From Nostoc sp. WHI (GTDB lineage: Bacteria; Cyanobacteriota; Cyanobacteriia; Cyanobacteriales; Nostocaceae): a stretch of 53,954 nt of DNA. Below are positions 25,771-35,280 of the stretch, piece by piece. Positions within the stretch are counted from its first letter, which is position 1; each line of letters begins with the position of its first letter. Location: contig NZ_WBKM01000363.1 in assembly GCF_015714725.1 (NCBI RefSeq), positions 1 to 53,954 of the forward strand, given 5' to 3'. The notes under the pieces were generated by a model. The model was not told the DNA's origin. It was given only the letters and a program-made list of their open reading frames with translations, and made no database searches. A program made the position numbers and the translations under genes.

Positions 25771-28700
25771 ATGGCTACCATCTTCAGCAATCAAGTTCCC
25801 AGCATTGGGAATTACAGTGATGGCTTTCCCTACGAATTAGGGATGAAATTCCGCAGCACCGCAACGGGAGAGATTTTGGCCGTTCGGTTTTGGAAAGCGC
25901 CTAGCGAGACAGGAACTCATATTGGCAAGATATGGTCAGCAACCGGAGTTCTGTTAGCAAGCACCACTTTTACTAACGAAACCGCTTCTGGCTGGCAGCA
26001 GCAGGCTCTGAACACACCATTGATCGTTCAAGCAAACACGACTTATGTGGTCTCTGTCAACGTAAATAGCTATTACGTTGCTACTTATCATGAACTGGAT
26101 AGTGCGATCGTCAATGAAGATATTAGCTCAGTCGCAGACGGTCAAAATGGTGTTTATAATACCGTACCTGGATCTTTCCCCAATGGTTCTTACCGGAATA
26201 CGAACTATTTCCGTGACATCAACTTCGTAGCTATTCCCCAACCGACGATTAAAAAGATCGGCGGCGACAATCAAACTGGTGCAGCCGCAACTGCCTTACC
26301 CAATCCCTTGGTTGTTCAGGTCAAAGATGCAGCTGGCAATCCCCAGTCAGGGACTACGGTGACCTTTGCCGTTAGCAGTGGCGGGGGATCAGTATCGCCT
26401 TTAAGTGCAGTCACCGATACTAATGGTCAGGCTAGTACCACCTTAACCGTTGGAGCAAATCCTGGCGCTACAAGTCCTGTGATTAATACTGTAACTGCCA
26501 CAACACAAGACATAGGCAGCGTTATCTTTTCTGCTAATGCCAGTCCTTCGGGGGAAAGTCAAACTCTGTTTACAAATCAAGTCCCAAGCTTTCCAAATTC
26601 TACTGATAACTCTTCCTATGAATTAGGCTTGAAATTCCGTAGCACTCAAGGCGGACGAGTTGCCACCATTCGCTACCGGAAAGCTGCTAGCGAAACAGGA
26701 AGTCATGTTGGCAAAATCTGGACGGTAACGGGAACTCTATTAGCAAGTGTCGTTTTTACTAACGAAACGGCTTCTGGCTGGCAGGAGCAGATTTTAGAAA
26801 CACCGATAAATATTCAAGCCAATACGACTTATGTGGTTTCTGTGAACGTAAACAGCCATTACGTAGCCACTTATGATGAACTGGCTAGCCCGATAGTTAA
26901 TGGCAATCTTAGCTCAGTAGCAGACGGCAGTAATGGGCTATTTAACTTAAATCCAAATTCTTTCCCAACCAATTCTTTCCGGAATGCCAACTATTATCGC
27001 GACATTGGTTTTATCGTCGGCAGTGCCTTAGTTAAAGTCAGTGGAGACAATCAAAGTGCCACAACGGGAGCAGTTCTTTCCAACCCCTTAGTTGTAAGAG
27101 TTGTAAACGCTCAAAACATCCCTCAGTCAGGCGTGACGGTGAACTTTGATATTATCAGTGGTGGGGGATCGCTCTCGGTTTCCAGCGCAGTAACTAATGC
27201 TAGCGGTCAAGCAAGTACAACTGTAACTTTAGGACAGGCTCCTAGCGCACCTGGAGGGGTGATAGTCAGGGCGACGGCAATAGGTATTGGCACTACCTCC
27301 TTTTCTGCTACGGCAATTCCGACAAACCCGAATCCTATCTATTTGGAAAATCTCAATCCAGGCACGACTAACTGGAAACTGGACAACCCTGGCAATGGAG
27401 AGATCGCGGGTTATGCCTCGGCCACCAGTGTTAATAAAGGGGGATCGCTAGATATTAAGGTTTCTCTTGGACAACAAGGACAGTATACCATCGATGTGTA
27501 TCGCTTGGGCTACTACAGTGGCAAGGGAGGAAGGCTGATTGCCAGCAGCGGTACCCTCACAGGCGGGACTCAACCCGCCTGTAGTTTAGACTCTGATACC
27601 AGACTTGTTGAATGTAACTGGACAACTTCCTACGTTTTGCAGGTAGGTAGCAACTGGACTAGTGGTCTTTATGTAGCGAAACTCACTGACCTGGCAACAG
27701 GCGTAGTAGCCCACGTGTGGTTTGTAGTCCGGGATGATAGCAGTACTGCTGATGTTTTATTCCAGAGTGCCGTTTCTACTGTCCTAGCCTATAGTTCCAC
27801 GGGGGGTTACAGCTTGTACAGTTCCGACAGCCTTGATGGTCAGCGGGCTTTCAAGGTTTCCTACGACCGGCCGTTCTTCCAAGCAACTTATCAAAATTCT
27901 AGCCAACCAGCCAAACCTTTGCAGTGGGAATACAACATGGTGCGTTGGCTAGAATCTCAAGCTTACGATGTTACCTACACCGACAACATGCAGGTTCACA
28001 CCAACCCACAAGAATTATTCGGTCACAAAGTATTTTTGTCTGTAGGCCACGATGAGTACTGGTCTAAAGAAATCCGCGATCATGTGGAAGCTGGCCGCGA
28101 TGCCGGAATTAATTTGGGAATTTTCTCCGCCAATAGTTGTTATTGGCGAGTGAGGTTTGAAAGTTCTACTACTGCTGCGGGACAAGTGAAACCTAACCGG
28201 GTGATGACCTGTTACAAAGCAGATTGGGCATTAGATCCAGTCGCCCAGCAGCAGGGGCCATCAGCCGCAACTAATAAATTCCGCAGCGTCCAGAACCAGC
28301 GGCCAGAAAATGCTTTGTTCGGAGTGATGTACGGTAGCGACCTAGATACCTACGGTGGTTTTAATTTTACCGTCACCAACGCTAACGATCCTTACTACGC
28401 GAACACAGGACTTCAGAATGGAGATCAGCTGGCTATGTTAGTGGGTTATGAATGGGATTTTATTGTTAATAATGGGTCTGCTCCTTCTGGACTCGTCATA
28501 TTGTCCGAGTCGGCAACCATACCCTCCACTGTATTGCCCACCTTCGACGAACGAGTTGGAGAACGGTCACTTCCTGCCAATCAGGATTTTACTAAAGCTC
28601 ACTCAGTGCGCTACACAGCTAGTAGTGGGGCTAAAGTTTTTGCCTCTGGTACCATTCAGTGGGCATGGGGGTTAGACAGTGACGGCGTTAGCCCATTTCG

Positions 28701-28794
28701 GGAAGATATTCGCGCCAAGCAAATAACTGTCAACATCTTAGCAGATATGGGGGCTAAACCCCAGACACCAAATGCAAATGTGATTGTTCTTTAA
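25771..28794 (+). CDS. DUF4082-Ig repeat protein with DMFA2_C-type C-terminal domain
   Basis: The protein has 1007 residues. It contains two copies of a DUF4082-Ig unit: DUF4082 at about 3-153 and 268-415 (FSNQVPS, FRSTATGE, HIGKIW, SGWQQQ), each followed by a Big_1-like Ig domain (about 160-256 and 418-515; GDNQTGAA, SGTTVTFAVSSGGGSVS). From about 520 to the end it matches the C-terminal domain of the N,N-dimethylformamidase large-subunit family (YRLGYYSG, FLSVGHDEYWSKEIRDHVE, CYWRV). It looks like a cell-surface protein, yet it starts directly in DUF4082 with no signal peptide and no upstream ATG in frame. The enzymatic role is unknown. Confidence 0.8.
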   Translation: MATIFSNQVPSIGNYSDGFPYELGMKFRSTATGEILAVRFWKAPSETGTHIGKIWSATGVLLASTTFTNETASGWQQQALNTPLIVQANTTYVVSVNVNSYYVATYHELDSAIVNEDISSVADGQNGVYNTVPGSFPNGSYRNTNYFRDINFVAIPQPTIKKIGGDNQTGAAATALPNPLVVQVKDAAGNPQSGTTVTFAVSSGGGSVSPLSAVTDTNGQASTTLTVGANPGATSPVINTVTATTQDIGSVIFSANASPSGESQTLFTNQVPSFPNSTDNSSYELGLKFRSTQGGRVATIRYRKAASETGSHVGKIWTVTGTLLASVVFTNETASGWQEQILETPINIQANTTYVVSVNVNSHYVATYDELASPIVNGNLSSVADGSNGLFNLNPNSFPTNSFRNANYYRDIGFIVGSALVKVSGDNQSATTGAVLSNPLVVRVVNAQNIPQSGVTVNFDIISGGGSLSVSSAVTNASGQASTTVTLGQAPSAPGGVIVRATAIGIGTTSFSATAIPTNPNPIYLENLNPGTTNWKLDNPGNGEIAGYASATSVNKGGSLDIKVSLGQQGQYTIDVYRLGYYSGKGGRLIASSGTLTGGTQPACSLDSDTRLVECNWTTSYVLQVGSNWTSGLYVAKLTDLATGVVAHVWFVVRDDSSTADVLFQSAVSTVLAYSSTGGYSLYSSDSLDGQRAFKVSYDRPFFQATYQNSSQPAKPLQWEYNMVRWLESQAYDVTYTDNMQVHTNPQELFGHKVFLSVGHDEYWSKEIRDHVEAGRDAGINLGIFSANSCYWRVRFESSTTAAGQVKPNRVMTCYKADWALDPVAQQQGPSAATNKFRSVQNQRPENALFGVMYGSDLDTYGGFNFTVTNANDPYYANTGLQNGDQLAMLVGYEWDFIVNNGSAPSGLVILSESATIPSTVLPTFDERVGERSLPANQDFTKAHSVRYTASSGAKVFASGTIQWAWGLDSDGVSPFREDIRAKQITVNILADMGAKPQTPNANVIVL

Positions 28795-28817
28795 AGCACC
28801 GCACAAGGAGTATCATA

Positions 28818-29780
28818 ATGCCATCATTGAAACGCCGACAATTTGGCCAGCTGGCCGCTGCTAGCTTGACTTCTACTGTTGTTGCTGGTTTGTCTAATAA
28901 GGCACTTGCTCAGAAGACCGGACTCAAGCAGGAAATTCTTTATGGAGTCAAGCCTCTTAGTACACCCAACAATGAAAACCCGGAAAACCAAACTCCGTCA
29001 ATAGAGCTGAGTACTGCCGAATTCGCAACGGGGAAAGTTCTCTCTAGGCTCAACCGCCTATCTATGTTCGTTGACAATCCCTTATCCGTACCGAAAAAAC
29101 CAAGAGCTTTCCATTTTGCTAACTCAAACCGAGTTACAAAGGCGGTAGCGCTTAAAGATGGGAGTCTTGTAATTTCTACTGTGTCTAGCACCAGAAATGG
29201 TTTTTTCAACCATCTGCTTTTCACTGTCGGTAATGCTGCTGTCCCTGTATTTAAAGCGAAAAAAGTACTAGGCTTTAAGAAATCCAATCAAACCGTTGAA
29301 AGTTTGCTGAGCCTTCCCAATAATCGACTTCTGTGTCTGGTAGGAACTGAGGGCATCCCGCCTTTTAGTCTCAGAACGATAGATTTCGCAACAGGTAAAG
29401 TTCTTGACCGCGACGATTTGGATCTACCTTCACTACCGGTCACCCATCGATTCGCTAACCTGTGCCAAGATGCCAAGGGGAATATTTTAGCAACTGAAAT
29501 CGGCTCAGAAGGTATCCCGATTTTAATTTTAATTAACTTGCAGGAGAAAGCCCTAATTACTGGCAAAGTAAAAATTAAGAGACTGGCGCCACTGATAGTT
29601 GAAGGACGCCCTCTTTCCAACGATCTTAAAGACTTGGCCTTCTCTGGTTCTGGTCAATTGTATGCGCTTGCTGCTGACAGTAATAGAAAAAACACTTCCC
29701 TGTTTACAGTGGATGTGAAAACCGGCAGAATGGGGCGAGTAAGGAACTTTGAATCTGAGAAGTTTACATTCGCTCTGTAG
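28818..29780 (+). CDS. Tat-exported protein of unknown function, probably beta-propeller-like
   Basis: The protein has 320 residues. ATG 28818 is preceded by AAGGAG at the right distance. The N-terminus MPSLKRRQFGQLAAASLTS with a hydrophobic stretch ending ALAQ is a twin-arginine signal, so it folds in the cytoplasm and is exported. The mature part has repeated motifs (FATGKVLSRLNRLS, LKDGSLVISTVSS, FATGKVLDRDDL, GSGQLYALAADS) typical of blade-like beta repeats. It lies 23 bp after the DUF4082-Ig gene, so the two are probably co-expressed. I do not recognise a named function. Confidence 0.7.
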   Translation: MPSLKRRQFGQLAAASLTSTVVAGLSNKALAQKTGLKQEILYGVKPLSTPNNENPENQTPSIELSTAEFATGKVLSRLNRLSMFVDNPLSVPKKPRAFHFANSNRVTKAVALKDGSLVISTVSSTRNGFFNHLLFTVGNAAVPVFKAKKVLGFKKSNQTVESLLSLPNNRLLCLVGTEGIPPFSLRTIDFATGKVLDRDDLDLPSLPVTHRFANLCQDAKGNILATEIGSEGIPILILINLQEKALITGKVKIKRLAPLIVEGRPLSNDLKDLAFSGSGQLYALAADSNRKNTSLFTVDVKTGRMGRVRNFESEKFTFAL

Positions 29781-29799
29781 TATTAGAACTTTATACTAA

Positions 29800-29898
29800 G
29801 AGCCTGTCAAGAAACAACTTTTACAATTTGCCGTCTAAAAAGCTTACTGAGAAAGCATTTCTAACTCAAAAGAAGAAAGGTTGTTTCGTGACAAGCTC
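29800..29898. mobile_element. Miniature inverted-repeat element, 99 bp
   Basis: The ends gagcctgtcaagaaacaac (29800-29818) and the complement of 29880-29898 match at 17 of 19 positions. It is flanked by taa at 29797-29799 and 29899-29901, compatible with a 3-bp (TNA) target duplication as made by some IS5-group transposases. No coding capacity. Confidence 0.65.
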
Positions 29899-29901
29899 TA
29901 A

Positions 29902-30063
29902 CCCTCTTGTGTCACTCTCCGAAATTTTTTTTTGTATAGCCTGTGATCGCGCGATTATTTTCTAATAACAAATACAAGAGCGATTTTTTCTAATAGTATA
30001 GCTTGTATTGATTGCCTCATGAGGCTTCTAGCGATCGCCCTCCCGGAAAGTGACACAAGAGGG
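29902..30063. mobile_element. Miniature inverted-repeat element, 162 bp, with CTAA duplication
   Basis: The ends ccctcttgtgtcactctccg (29902-29921) and the complement of 30044-30063 match at 19 of 20 positions. Flanking direct repeats ctaa lie at 29898-29901 and 30064-30067, fitting the YTAR target of IS5-type elements. It immediately abuts the 99-bp element. A HIP1 site lies near its right end. Confidence 0.78.
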
Positions 30064-30158
30064 CTAAATAAAACGGTACAAATAAACAGAGCTATGTAAA
30101 GAAAAGTAAAGTTGCTTAAAAACCTCTTTAAAAAAATAAATTTATATAAAGGTAAAGT

Positions 30159-32456
30159 ATGAATAATATTAATAAACCCAAACTTGTTTTTTTTCAATGG
30201 AATAATCAAGGATCGTCCAAATTTTACAATGTACATAAACAAGAGCATGTTAAGTGCTTATCAGAATTCTTTGAAGTAATTGTTATTAGCGACGAAAGTG
30301 ACTATCAAGAAATTTGCGAACAATATCAACCAGATTTAACATTGTTTGAAACTGGTAATGCTTCATCTGATAAACGGCGGGTTAAAAATACTCATTATTA
30401 TCCAGAAATACCAAAGTTAGCTTTCTATAACGGAGATTCTTTTTGTGGATTTCATTCAGCCTTTCTTTCCGATATAGAACATTGGGGAATAGAGACAGTC
30501 TTTACAATATCAATTCCTTTAGCTGAATATCTTCCAGAGATTGCCGACAAATTATTTATCTGGCCAAATTTTATAGATTCTGACATATTTAGAGACTATA
30601 ATCAGCCTAAAAATATCCCAGTGCTGATTACTGGAAGCCAAACATCACTATATCCTTGGCGACAAAAAATAAATAGACTTGTTGCTAAATATTATCCCAC
30701 TTTAATTTGTCCGCACTTAGGATATATGCAAAACCGAGAAACATCAAGAATGCTTTTTGGTGAGCAGTATGCTCGAACGCTCAATGCTTCTTGCTTTTCA
30801 CCTACCTGCGGCACAATGGCAAGGGAGTTTGTTCGCAAATTTATTGAAATTCCTGGGTCTAAATCCTGTTTGATCACAGAAAAAAATGCAACTGTTGAAG
30901 CGGCAGGTTTTGTTGATATGCAAAATTGTGTGTTCGCTGATGAAAATGACGTATTAGATAAGCTGGATTACCTGTTTCAAAACACAGAAAAATTAGATAA
31001 AATTACGAATGCTGGTTATCAACTAGCCCATTCCCAGCATACAATGAAACAACGAGATCAAATTTTGCAATGGTTTCATCTACAGAAAACCCTGAAGCCA
31101 AATCAAAGAATTTTTCAAAAAAGCCCTTTTGAACCTTTGACCATTCTAGATAGTTCATCGGCAATTAAAAATTCACATATTGTTCTTAACCCATCAGATA
31201 TAGTGCTACTGCGTCAAGGAGATGAAAAACTCTGGGCGGGTAAATATGATGAAGCAGAAGCTTTGTATCTCAAATGCTTAAACTTTGTAGACTCTCAAGC
31301 ACAACCAAAATTCCGGCTGACATTATGTAACCTCTACAAAGGAAATGCAGCAACGGCACATTATTGGATTATTCAGCCAATAGAATGGACTCTCGATCTA
31401 CTAAAAGCTATAGATCCAGATCCATTAGAGTGGGCTTATTTAATTATTACTCTCCTTTGTCAAGGAAAATTAAATGATGCTGTTAACTATGCTAATAAGT
31501 TTCCCTCTCTTTGCCATCCCGAACTATATCGGACTCGTTGGGTTATTAATACTCTCATAAGTGGAAATATTTTACCCTACAGTGACTCATTAAAATGTCG
31601 GTATAGCGCTCACCGATTGCCTAGCCGAAACTTCCAAGACTGGCTCAATCAAATATGTATGATGCTTACAAGATGTCAACAATTTGAATTTGCTAAATTG
31701 TTGAGCGATCCGGCTTATTTAAAATCTCAATCATTAAACAAACAAACCAAAAGTTTTGCCAAATCATCTGATTTGGGTTCTAAATCGATTGAGTTTATCA
31801 GCTTAAAAACTTATAAAACTTCGGTAAAGCAGTGGCTGAGTTTAAATTTAAAAACATTATTACGTAAGCCGCTATCTCGTTTAGAAACTAGATTTGGTTA
31901 CTTCCTGCCTTACGAATATTCAACTATAAAATCTGATGAATTTTTTCATACAATCCGCCAAATAGTCAAGGAAGAAGATATCAAAACAGCTTTAGTGATT
32001 GGAGCGTCTAGTGGAGAAGTGATTACCGAAGCACTTTTAACAGGCATCAGAGAGAATCCAAGCAAGCCAACCGCCTTTTGTATCAATATTTCTAGTCCTA
32101 AATTTAATAAGTTGCAAAAGCGTTTCATCGGTGAGTCTGTTGTTAAATTTTATGATATTTTGGCCAGTTATTCAGAAGACTTAGCGAAAGAAACCAGTAA
32201 AGTTATCAGAAATATTAAAGAAGAAAACAATGTTAATCTTTTTGACATTGTTTTAATCGATGGTTCTCAATTAAGCATAAGTATTGAAGAATTAGATAAT
32301 GAATTGGAAGACTACAAATTTGTTTTACTGGATGACATAAATACATTTGAAAACTACAAAAATCATCAAAAACTCCTTTTAGATTCCAATTATTTAGTAT
32401 TCAGTCAAAATCCGGAATTACGTAACGGTTATGCGATTTTTGAGCAACTTACCTAA
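30159..32456 (+). CDS. Three-part protein: GT-B-like glycosyltransferase, helical linker, methyltransferase-like domain
   Basis: The protein has 765 residues. Residues 1-310 look like a GT-B glycosyltransferase (KPKLVFFQWNNQGSSKFY start; PVLITGSQTSLYPWRQKIN; late SCLITEKNATVEAAGFVD with a probable donor-site Glu). Residues 340-540 are helical and TPR-like (LWAGKYDEAEALYLKCLNF). Residues 590-765 resemble a class I SAM methyltransferase (TALVIGASSGEVITEALL glycine motif, FDIVLIDGSQ), though key acidic residues are not clear. The composition is AT-rich. It lies directly after two miniature elements, so its promoter region may be new. Confidence 0.65.
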   Translation: MNNINKPKLVFFQWNNQGSSKFYNVHKQEHVKCLSEFFEVIVISDESDYQEICEQYQPDLTLFETGNASSDKRRVKNTHYYPEIPKLAFYNGDSFCGFHSAFLSDIEHWGIETVFTISIPLAEYLPEIADKLFIWPNFIDSDIFRDYNQPKNIPVLITGSQTSLYPWRQKINRLVAKYYPTLICPHLGYMQNRETSRMLFGEQYARTLNASCFSPTCGTMAREFVRKFIEIPGSKSCLITEKNATVEAAGFVDMQNCVFADENDVLDKLDYLFQNTEKLDKITNAGYQLAHSQHTMKQRDQILQWFHLQKTLKPNQRIFQKSPFEPLTILDSSSAIKNSHIVLNPSDIVLLRQGDEKLWAGKYDEAEALYLKCLNFVDSQAQPKFRLTLCNLYKGNAATAHYWIIQPIEWTLDLLKAIDPDPLEWAYLIITLLCQGKLNDAVNYANKFPSLCHPELYRTRWVINTLISGNILPYSDSLKCRYSAHRLPSRNFQDWLNQICMMLTRCQQFEFAKLLSDPAYLKSQSLNKQTKSFAKSSDLGSKSIEFISLKTYKTSVKQWLSLNLKTLLRKPLSRLETRFGYFLPYEYSTIKSDEFFHTIRQIVKEEDIKTALVIGASSGEVITEALLTGIRENPSKPTAFCINISSPKFNKLQKRFIGESVVKFYDILASYSEDLAKETSKVIRNIKEENNVNLFDIVLIDGSQLSISIEELDNELEDYKFVLLDDINTFENYKNHQKLLLDSNYLVFSQNPELRNGYAIFEQLT

Positions 32457-32540
32457 ATAATCAACTAGGAAAATAGTGATTAGGCAATGGGAAGTGAAGA
32501 GTAGAAAATATAAATTTTTATTACTTGTTGTAAGTAGTTG

Positions 32541-33269
32541 ATGAAAACAGATTTTTGGAGATTTAAGAAAATGAAAATGCAAATGAAGGATTTTTCTTAC
32601 AGAGCATCATATCACTTGGTTTGGCGAGCAGAACAATTATTAACTGAGTTCCAAAGTTCTTCAATTAATAGGGAACTTAGCAAACTAAGTTGCTTAAATA
32701 AGAAAAACATAAGCACACACATGACTGCTTGCGAACTAAATACGCTCTACATATTAGCTAAAGAACTTGGAGAATCTGCAAAAGCTTTAGAAATAGGCTC
32801 TTATTTAGGAGCATCTAGTTCTTATATTGCGGCTGCTTTGGCTCCAAAAGGCGGACACTTATTTTGTGTTGATACTTGGGAAAACCAAACTATGCCGGAG
32901 GGTGAAAGAGATACATTCAAGGAGTTTAAAAATAATACTAAAGCAGTAGCTCATCACATCACTATGATTAGGAAGAATAGCCAAGAACTGATACCTTCAG
33001 ATTTTCTTGATAATCATCTAAATCTTATTTTTATTGATGGCGATCATAGTTACCAAGGAGCCAAAAGTGATTATGAAAAAGCAACTCCTTGGATTGTGGG
33101 AGGAGGTATTCTTGCATTCCATGATTGTATTGCTTTTGAAGGTGTAGCTAGAACAATTGGTGAAGCTCTTGCCAGCGGTAACTGGAAGTTTGGTGGACAA
33201 GTTGATAATCTACTTTGGCTACGCAAAGTAGAAAAAGGTTGTTTAGAATTTGAACATTCAGCATTTTAA
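32541..33269 (+). CDS. Class I SAM-dependent methyltransferase (Methyltransf_24/TylF-like)
   Basis: The protein has 242 residues from ATG 32541 (a TTG directly upstream is less likely). Motif I ALEIGSYLGASSSYIAAAL (about residue 83) is followed by HLFCVDTWENQ, then FIDGDHSYQGAKSDYEKATPWIVGGGILAFHDC, a characteristic metal-binding arrangement. TylF-like enzymes O-methylate sugars, which suits a methylated polysaccharide. It lies 23 bp before the next glycosyltransferase. Confidence 0.85.
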   Translation: MKTDFWRFKKMKMQMKDFSYRASYHLVWRAEQLLTEFQSSSINRELSKLSCLNKKNISTHMTACELNTLYILAKELGESAKALEIGSYLGASSSYIAAALAPKGGHLFCVDTWENQTMPEGERDTFKEFKNNTKAVAHHITMIRKNSQELIPSDFLDNHLNLIFIDGDHSYQGAKSDYEKATPWIVGGGILAFHDCIAFEGVARTIGEALASGNWKFGGQVDNLLWLRKVEKGCLEFEHSAF

Positions 33270-33292
33270 AAGCAAGCCCAAAGTCATTTTGT

Positions 33293-34219
33293 ATGGAACT
33301 ACCGCTCAGTATAATTATCTGTGCCCACAATCCTCGTCTAAATTATTTAAAGAGAGTTTTACAAGCACTTCAATCTCAAACATTATCCAAATATTTTTGG
33401 GAACTTTTGTTAGTTGATAATGCTAGCGATCGCGTTCTAGCTTCGGAAATTGATTTAAGTTGGCATCCCCAGGCTCGTCATATTCGAGAAGAACAACTGG
33501 GGCTGACTGCGGCCAGGCTCAGAGGAATTCGAGAAGCCATAGCTGGAGTAATATTATTTGTCGATGATGATAACGTTTTAGATTCAGATTACCTAGAAAT
33601 CACATGGCGGATTAGTAAAGATTTTCCATTTATTGGTGCTTGGGGTGGACAAATTAAACCTGAGTTTGAAGTAGCACCTCCATCGTGGGCAAAACCTTAT
33701 TTAGGAAATTTGGCGATTCGAGAATTTGAGGGCGATCGCTGGTCTAATTTAACAGAGCAATATGAAACAACCCCATGTGGGGCTGGGCTTTGTGTTCGCA
33801 AGGTTGTTGCACAAAAGTATAGTGAGTTAGTTCATAAAAATCCTAAACGAGCAAGTATGGATCGCAAAGGTAAAATGCTTACCTCCTGTGGAGACTCAGA
33901 CTTAGCATTTACAGCCTGTGATATCGGTTTAGGTACAGGGCTGTTTGCATCCTTAAAGCTGACTCACTTAATACCTGCTAATCGTTTGAAAGAAGACTAT
34001 CTGTTGCGTTTAGTGGAAGGACTCGCTTATTCACAAATTATCCTCGCATATTTTCGAGGCGTTCTTATGCCTCAATCTTTTTGGAAAAGCTCAAAAATAT
34101 ATTCGCTATATTTATTTTTACGATATGGCTTAAAAACATACTCTTTCCATCAAGCAGGAATTAAGGGTAAAAATTTAGCTCTTAAAGAGATTAAAATGCA
34201 AGAAAATGCCGTTATATAG
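33293..34219 (+). CDS. Glycosyltransferase family 2
   Basis: The protein has 308 residues with a GT-A fold: LSIIICAHNPRLNYLKRVLQAL start, DNASD, EEQLGLTAARLRGI, metal site ILFVDDDNVL (about residue 86), and SCGDSDLAF as the probable catalytic-acid region. It transfers a nucleotide-activated sugar in the cytoplasm. It is 23 bp after the methyltransferase and 30 bp before the next gene. Confidence 0.88.
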   Translation: MELPLSIIICAHNPRLNYLKRVLQALQSQTLSKYFWELLLVDNASDRVLASEIDLSWHPQARHIREEQLGLTAARLRGIREAIAGVILFVDDDNVLDSDYLEITWRISKDFPFIGAWGGQIKPEFEVAPPSWAKPYLGNLAIREFEGDRWSNLTEQYETTPCGAGLCVRKVVAQKYSELVHKNPKRASMDRKGKMLTSCGDSDLAFTACDIGLGTGLFASLKLTHLIPANRLKEDYLLRLVEGLAYSQIILAYFRGVLMPQSFWKSSKIYSLYLFLRYGLKTYSFHQAGIKGKNLALKEIKMQENAVI

Positions 34220-34249
34220 TTATTATTAATAAATAACATCCAATTTTAT

Positions 34250-35254
34250 ATGAATACGATAATTAGTTCGTTTTTGAATATAAGTAGATATTTAATTTCT
34301 CGAAGAAGACCTGGAATTTATAATAGAAATTTAGATAAATGTAAAATAAACTTTGATATCCAAGGTCAAAATGCAGGAGATTATATAAAAGATATTTTAT
34401 CGAAAGATAAACCATGTATGATTAGCAGACTGGGTTCTACAGAACTCGATACTATTTTGGTATACTTGAATATCATCGATAAATCAAGCCTTTTGCTGAA
34501 AAGCATTAAATATATCAATGGTGATTTTGGTTGGTTTTGGTGGGATGAATCAGTCGAGAAAAAAATTATAAATTTATCTGGTTTTTTCCCAGCTGACGAA
34601 ACTAATTTAAATCGTTTTTGCGAATTGATGATTCGTGATATCAAAAATATTGATGTACTTGGTTCTTGGTTAGAAGCAGAGGAAGAGTTTGCTAAATTAT
34701 TACCTAATACAATAAATGCAACAAGGGTATCGCTCAAAGATTTAGAACCGTATCGCCATGAACGGCCTTGGTCAGCAGCTTTAGAAGGAAAAACAGTTTT
34801 AGTGATATATCCTTTTGAAGAAAGTATTAAACAACAGTATAAGAAAAGACATTTGTTATTTGCAGATAGCAAAGTTTTACCAGAATTTGAACTAAAAACC
34901 ATACCAGCAGTTCAATCTATTGCCGGAAATAGTGTAGATTTTCCTACATGGTTTGATGCTCTGAATTTTATGTGCGATCGCATTTCCAATATTGATTTTG
35001 ACATAGCTGTTATCGGCGCAGGAGCCTATGGTTTGCCATTAGCTGCTTTTGTCAAGAATATTGGTAAAAAGTCCATCCATCTTGGTGGAGGTACTCAAAT
35101 TTTATTTGGAATTCGTGGTGCAAGATGGGACGAAAGGCCTTATTATCAAGAATTATTTAACGAACATTGGGTACATCCCCTCCCCTCAGAAAAGCCAGCA
35201 ACGGTTAATAATTTTGTGCAATCTCATGGAACTGAAAATGGTTGCTACTGGTAA
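34250..35254 (+). CDS. Unknown protein, possible GT-D-type glycosyltransferase
   Basis: The protein has 334 residues. I do not recognise a firm family. The motif CMISRLGSTELDTILVYL (about residues 56-73) recalls the SRxGxxE segment of GT-D enzymes, and GKTVLVIYPFEES and FDIAVIGAGAYGLPLAAFV look like Rossmann-type strands with a sugar-nucleotide or phosphate loop. The very end reads ENGCYW, an ending I associate with this group of uncharacterised proteins. The position among glycosyltransferases supports a sugar-transfer role, but this is inference. Confidence 0.55.
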   Translation: MNTIISSFLNISRYLISRRRPGIYNRNLDKCKINFDIQGQNAGDYIKDILSKDKPCMISRLGSTELDTILVYLNIIDKSSLLLKSIKYINGDFGWFWWDESVEKKIINLSGFFPADETNLNRFCELMIRDIKNIDVLGSWLEAEEEFAKLLPNTINATRVSLKDLEPYRHERPWSAALEGKTVLVIYPFEESIKQQYKKRHLLFADSKVLPEFELKTIPAVQSIAGNSVDFPTWFDALNFMCDRISNIDFDIAVIGAGAYGLPLAAFVKNIGKKSIHLGGGTQILFGIRGARWDERPYYQELFNEHWVHPLPSEKPATVNNFVQSHGTENGCYW

Positions 35255-35280
35255 AACTTTAACCAAAAATAAGGGTTGTG

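Noticed and set aside
29955..30248. 97-residue minus-strand frame
   Set aside because: It runs across the miniature element and the start of the next gene and shows no protein features.
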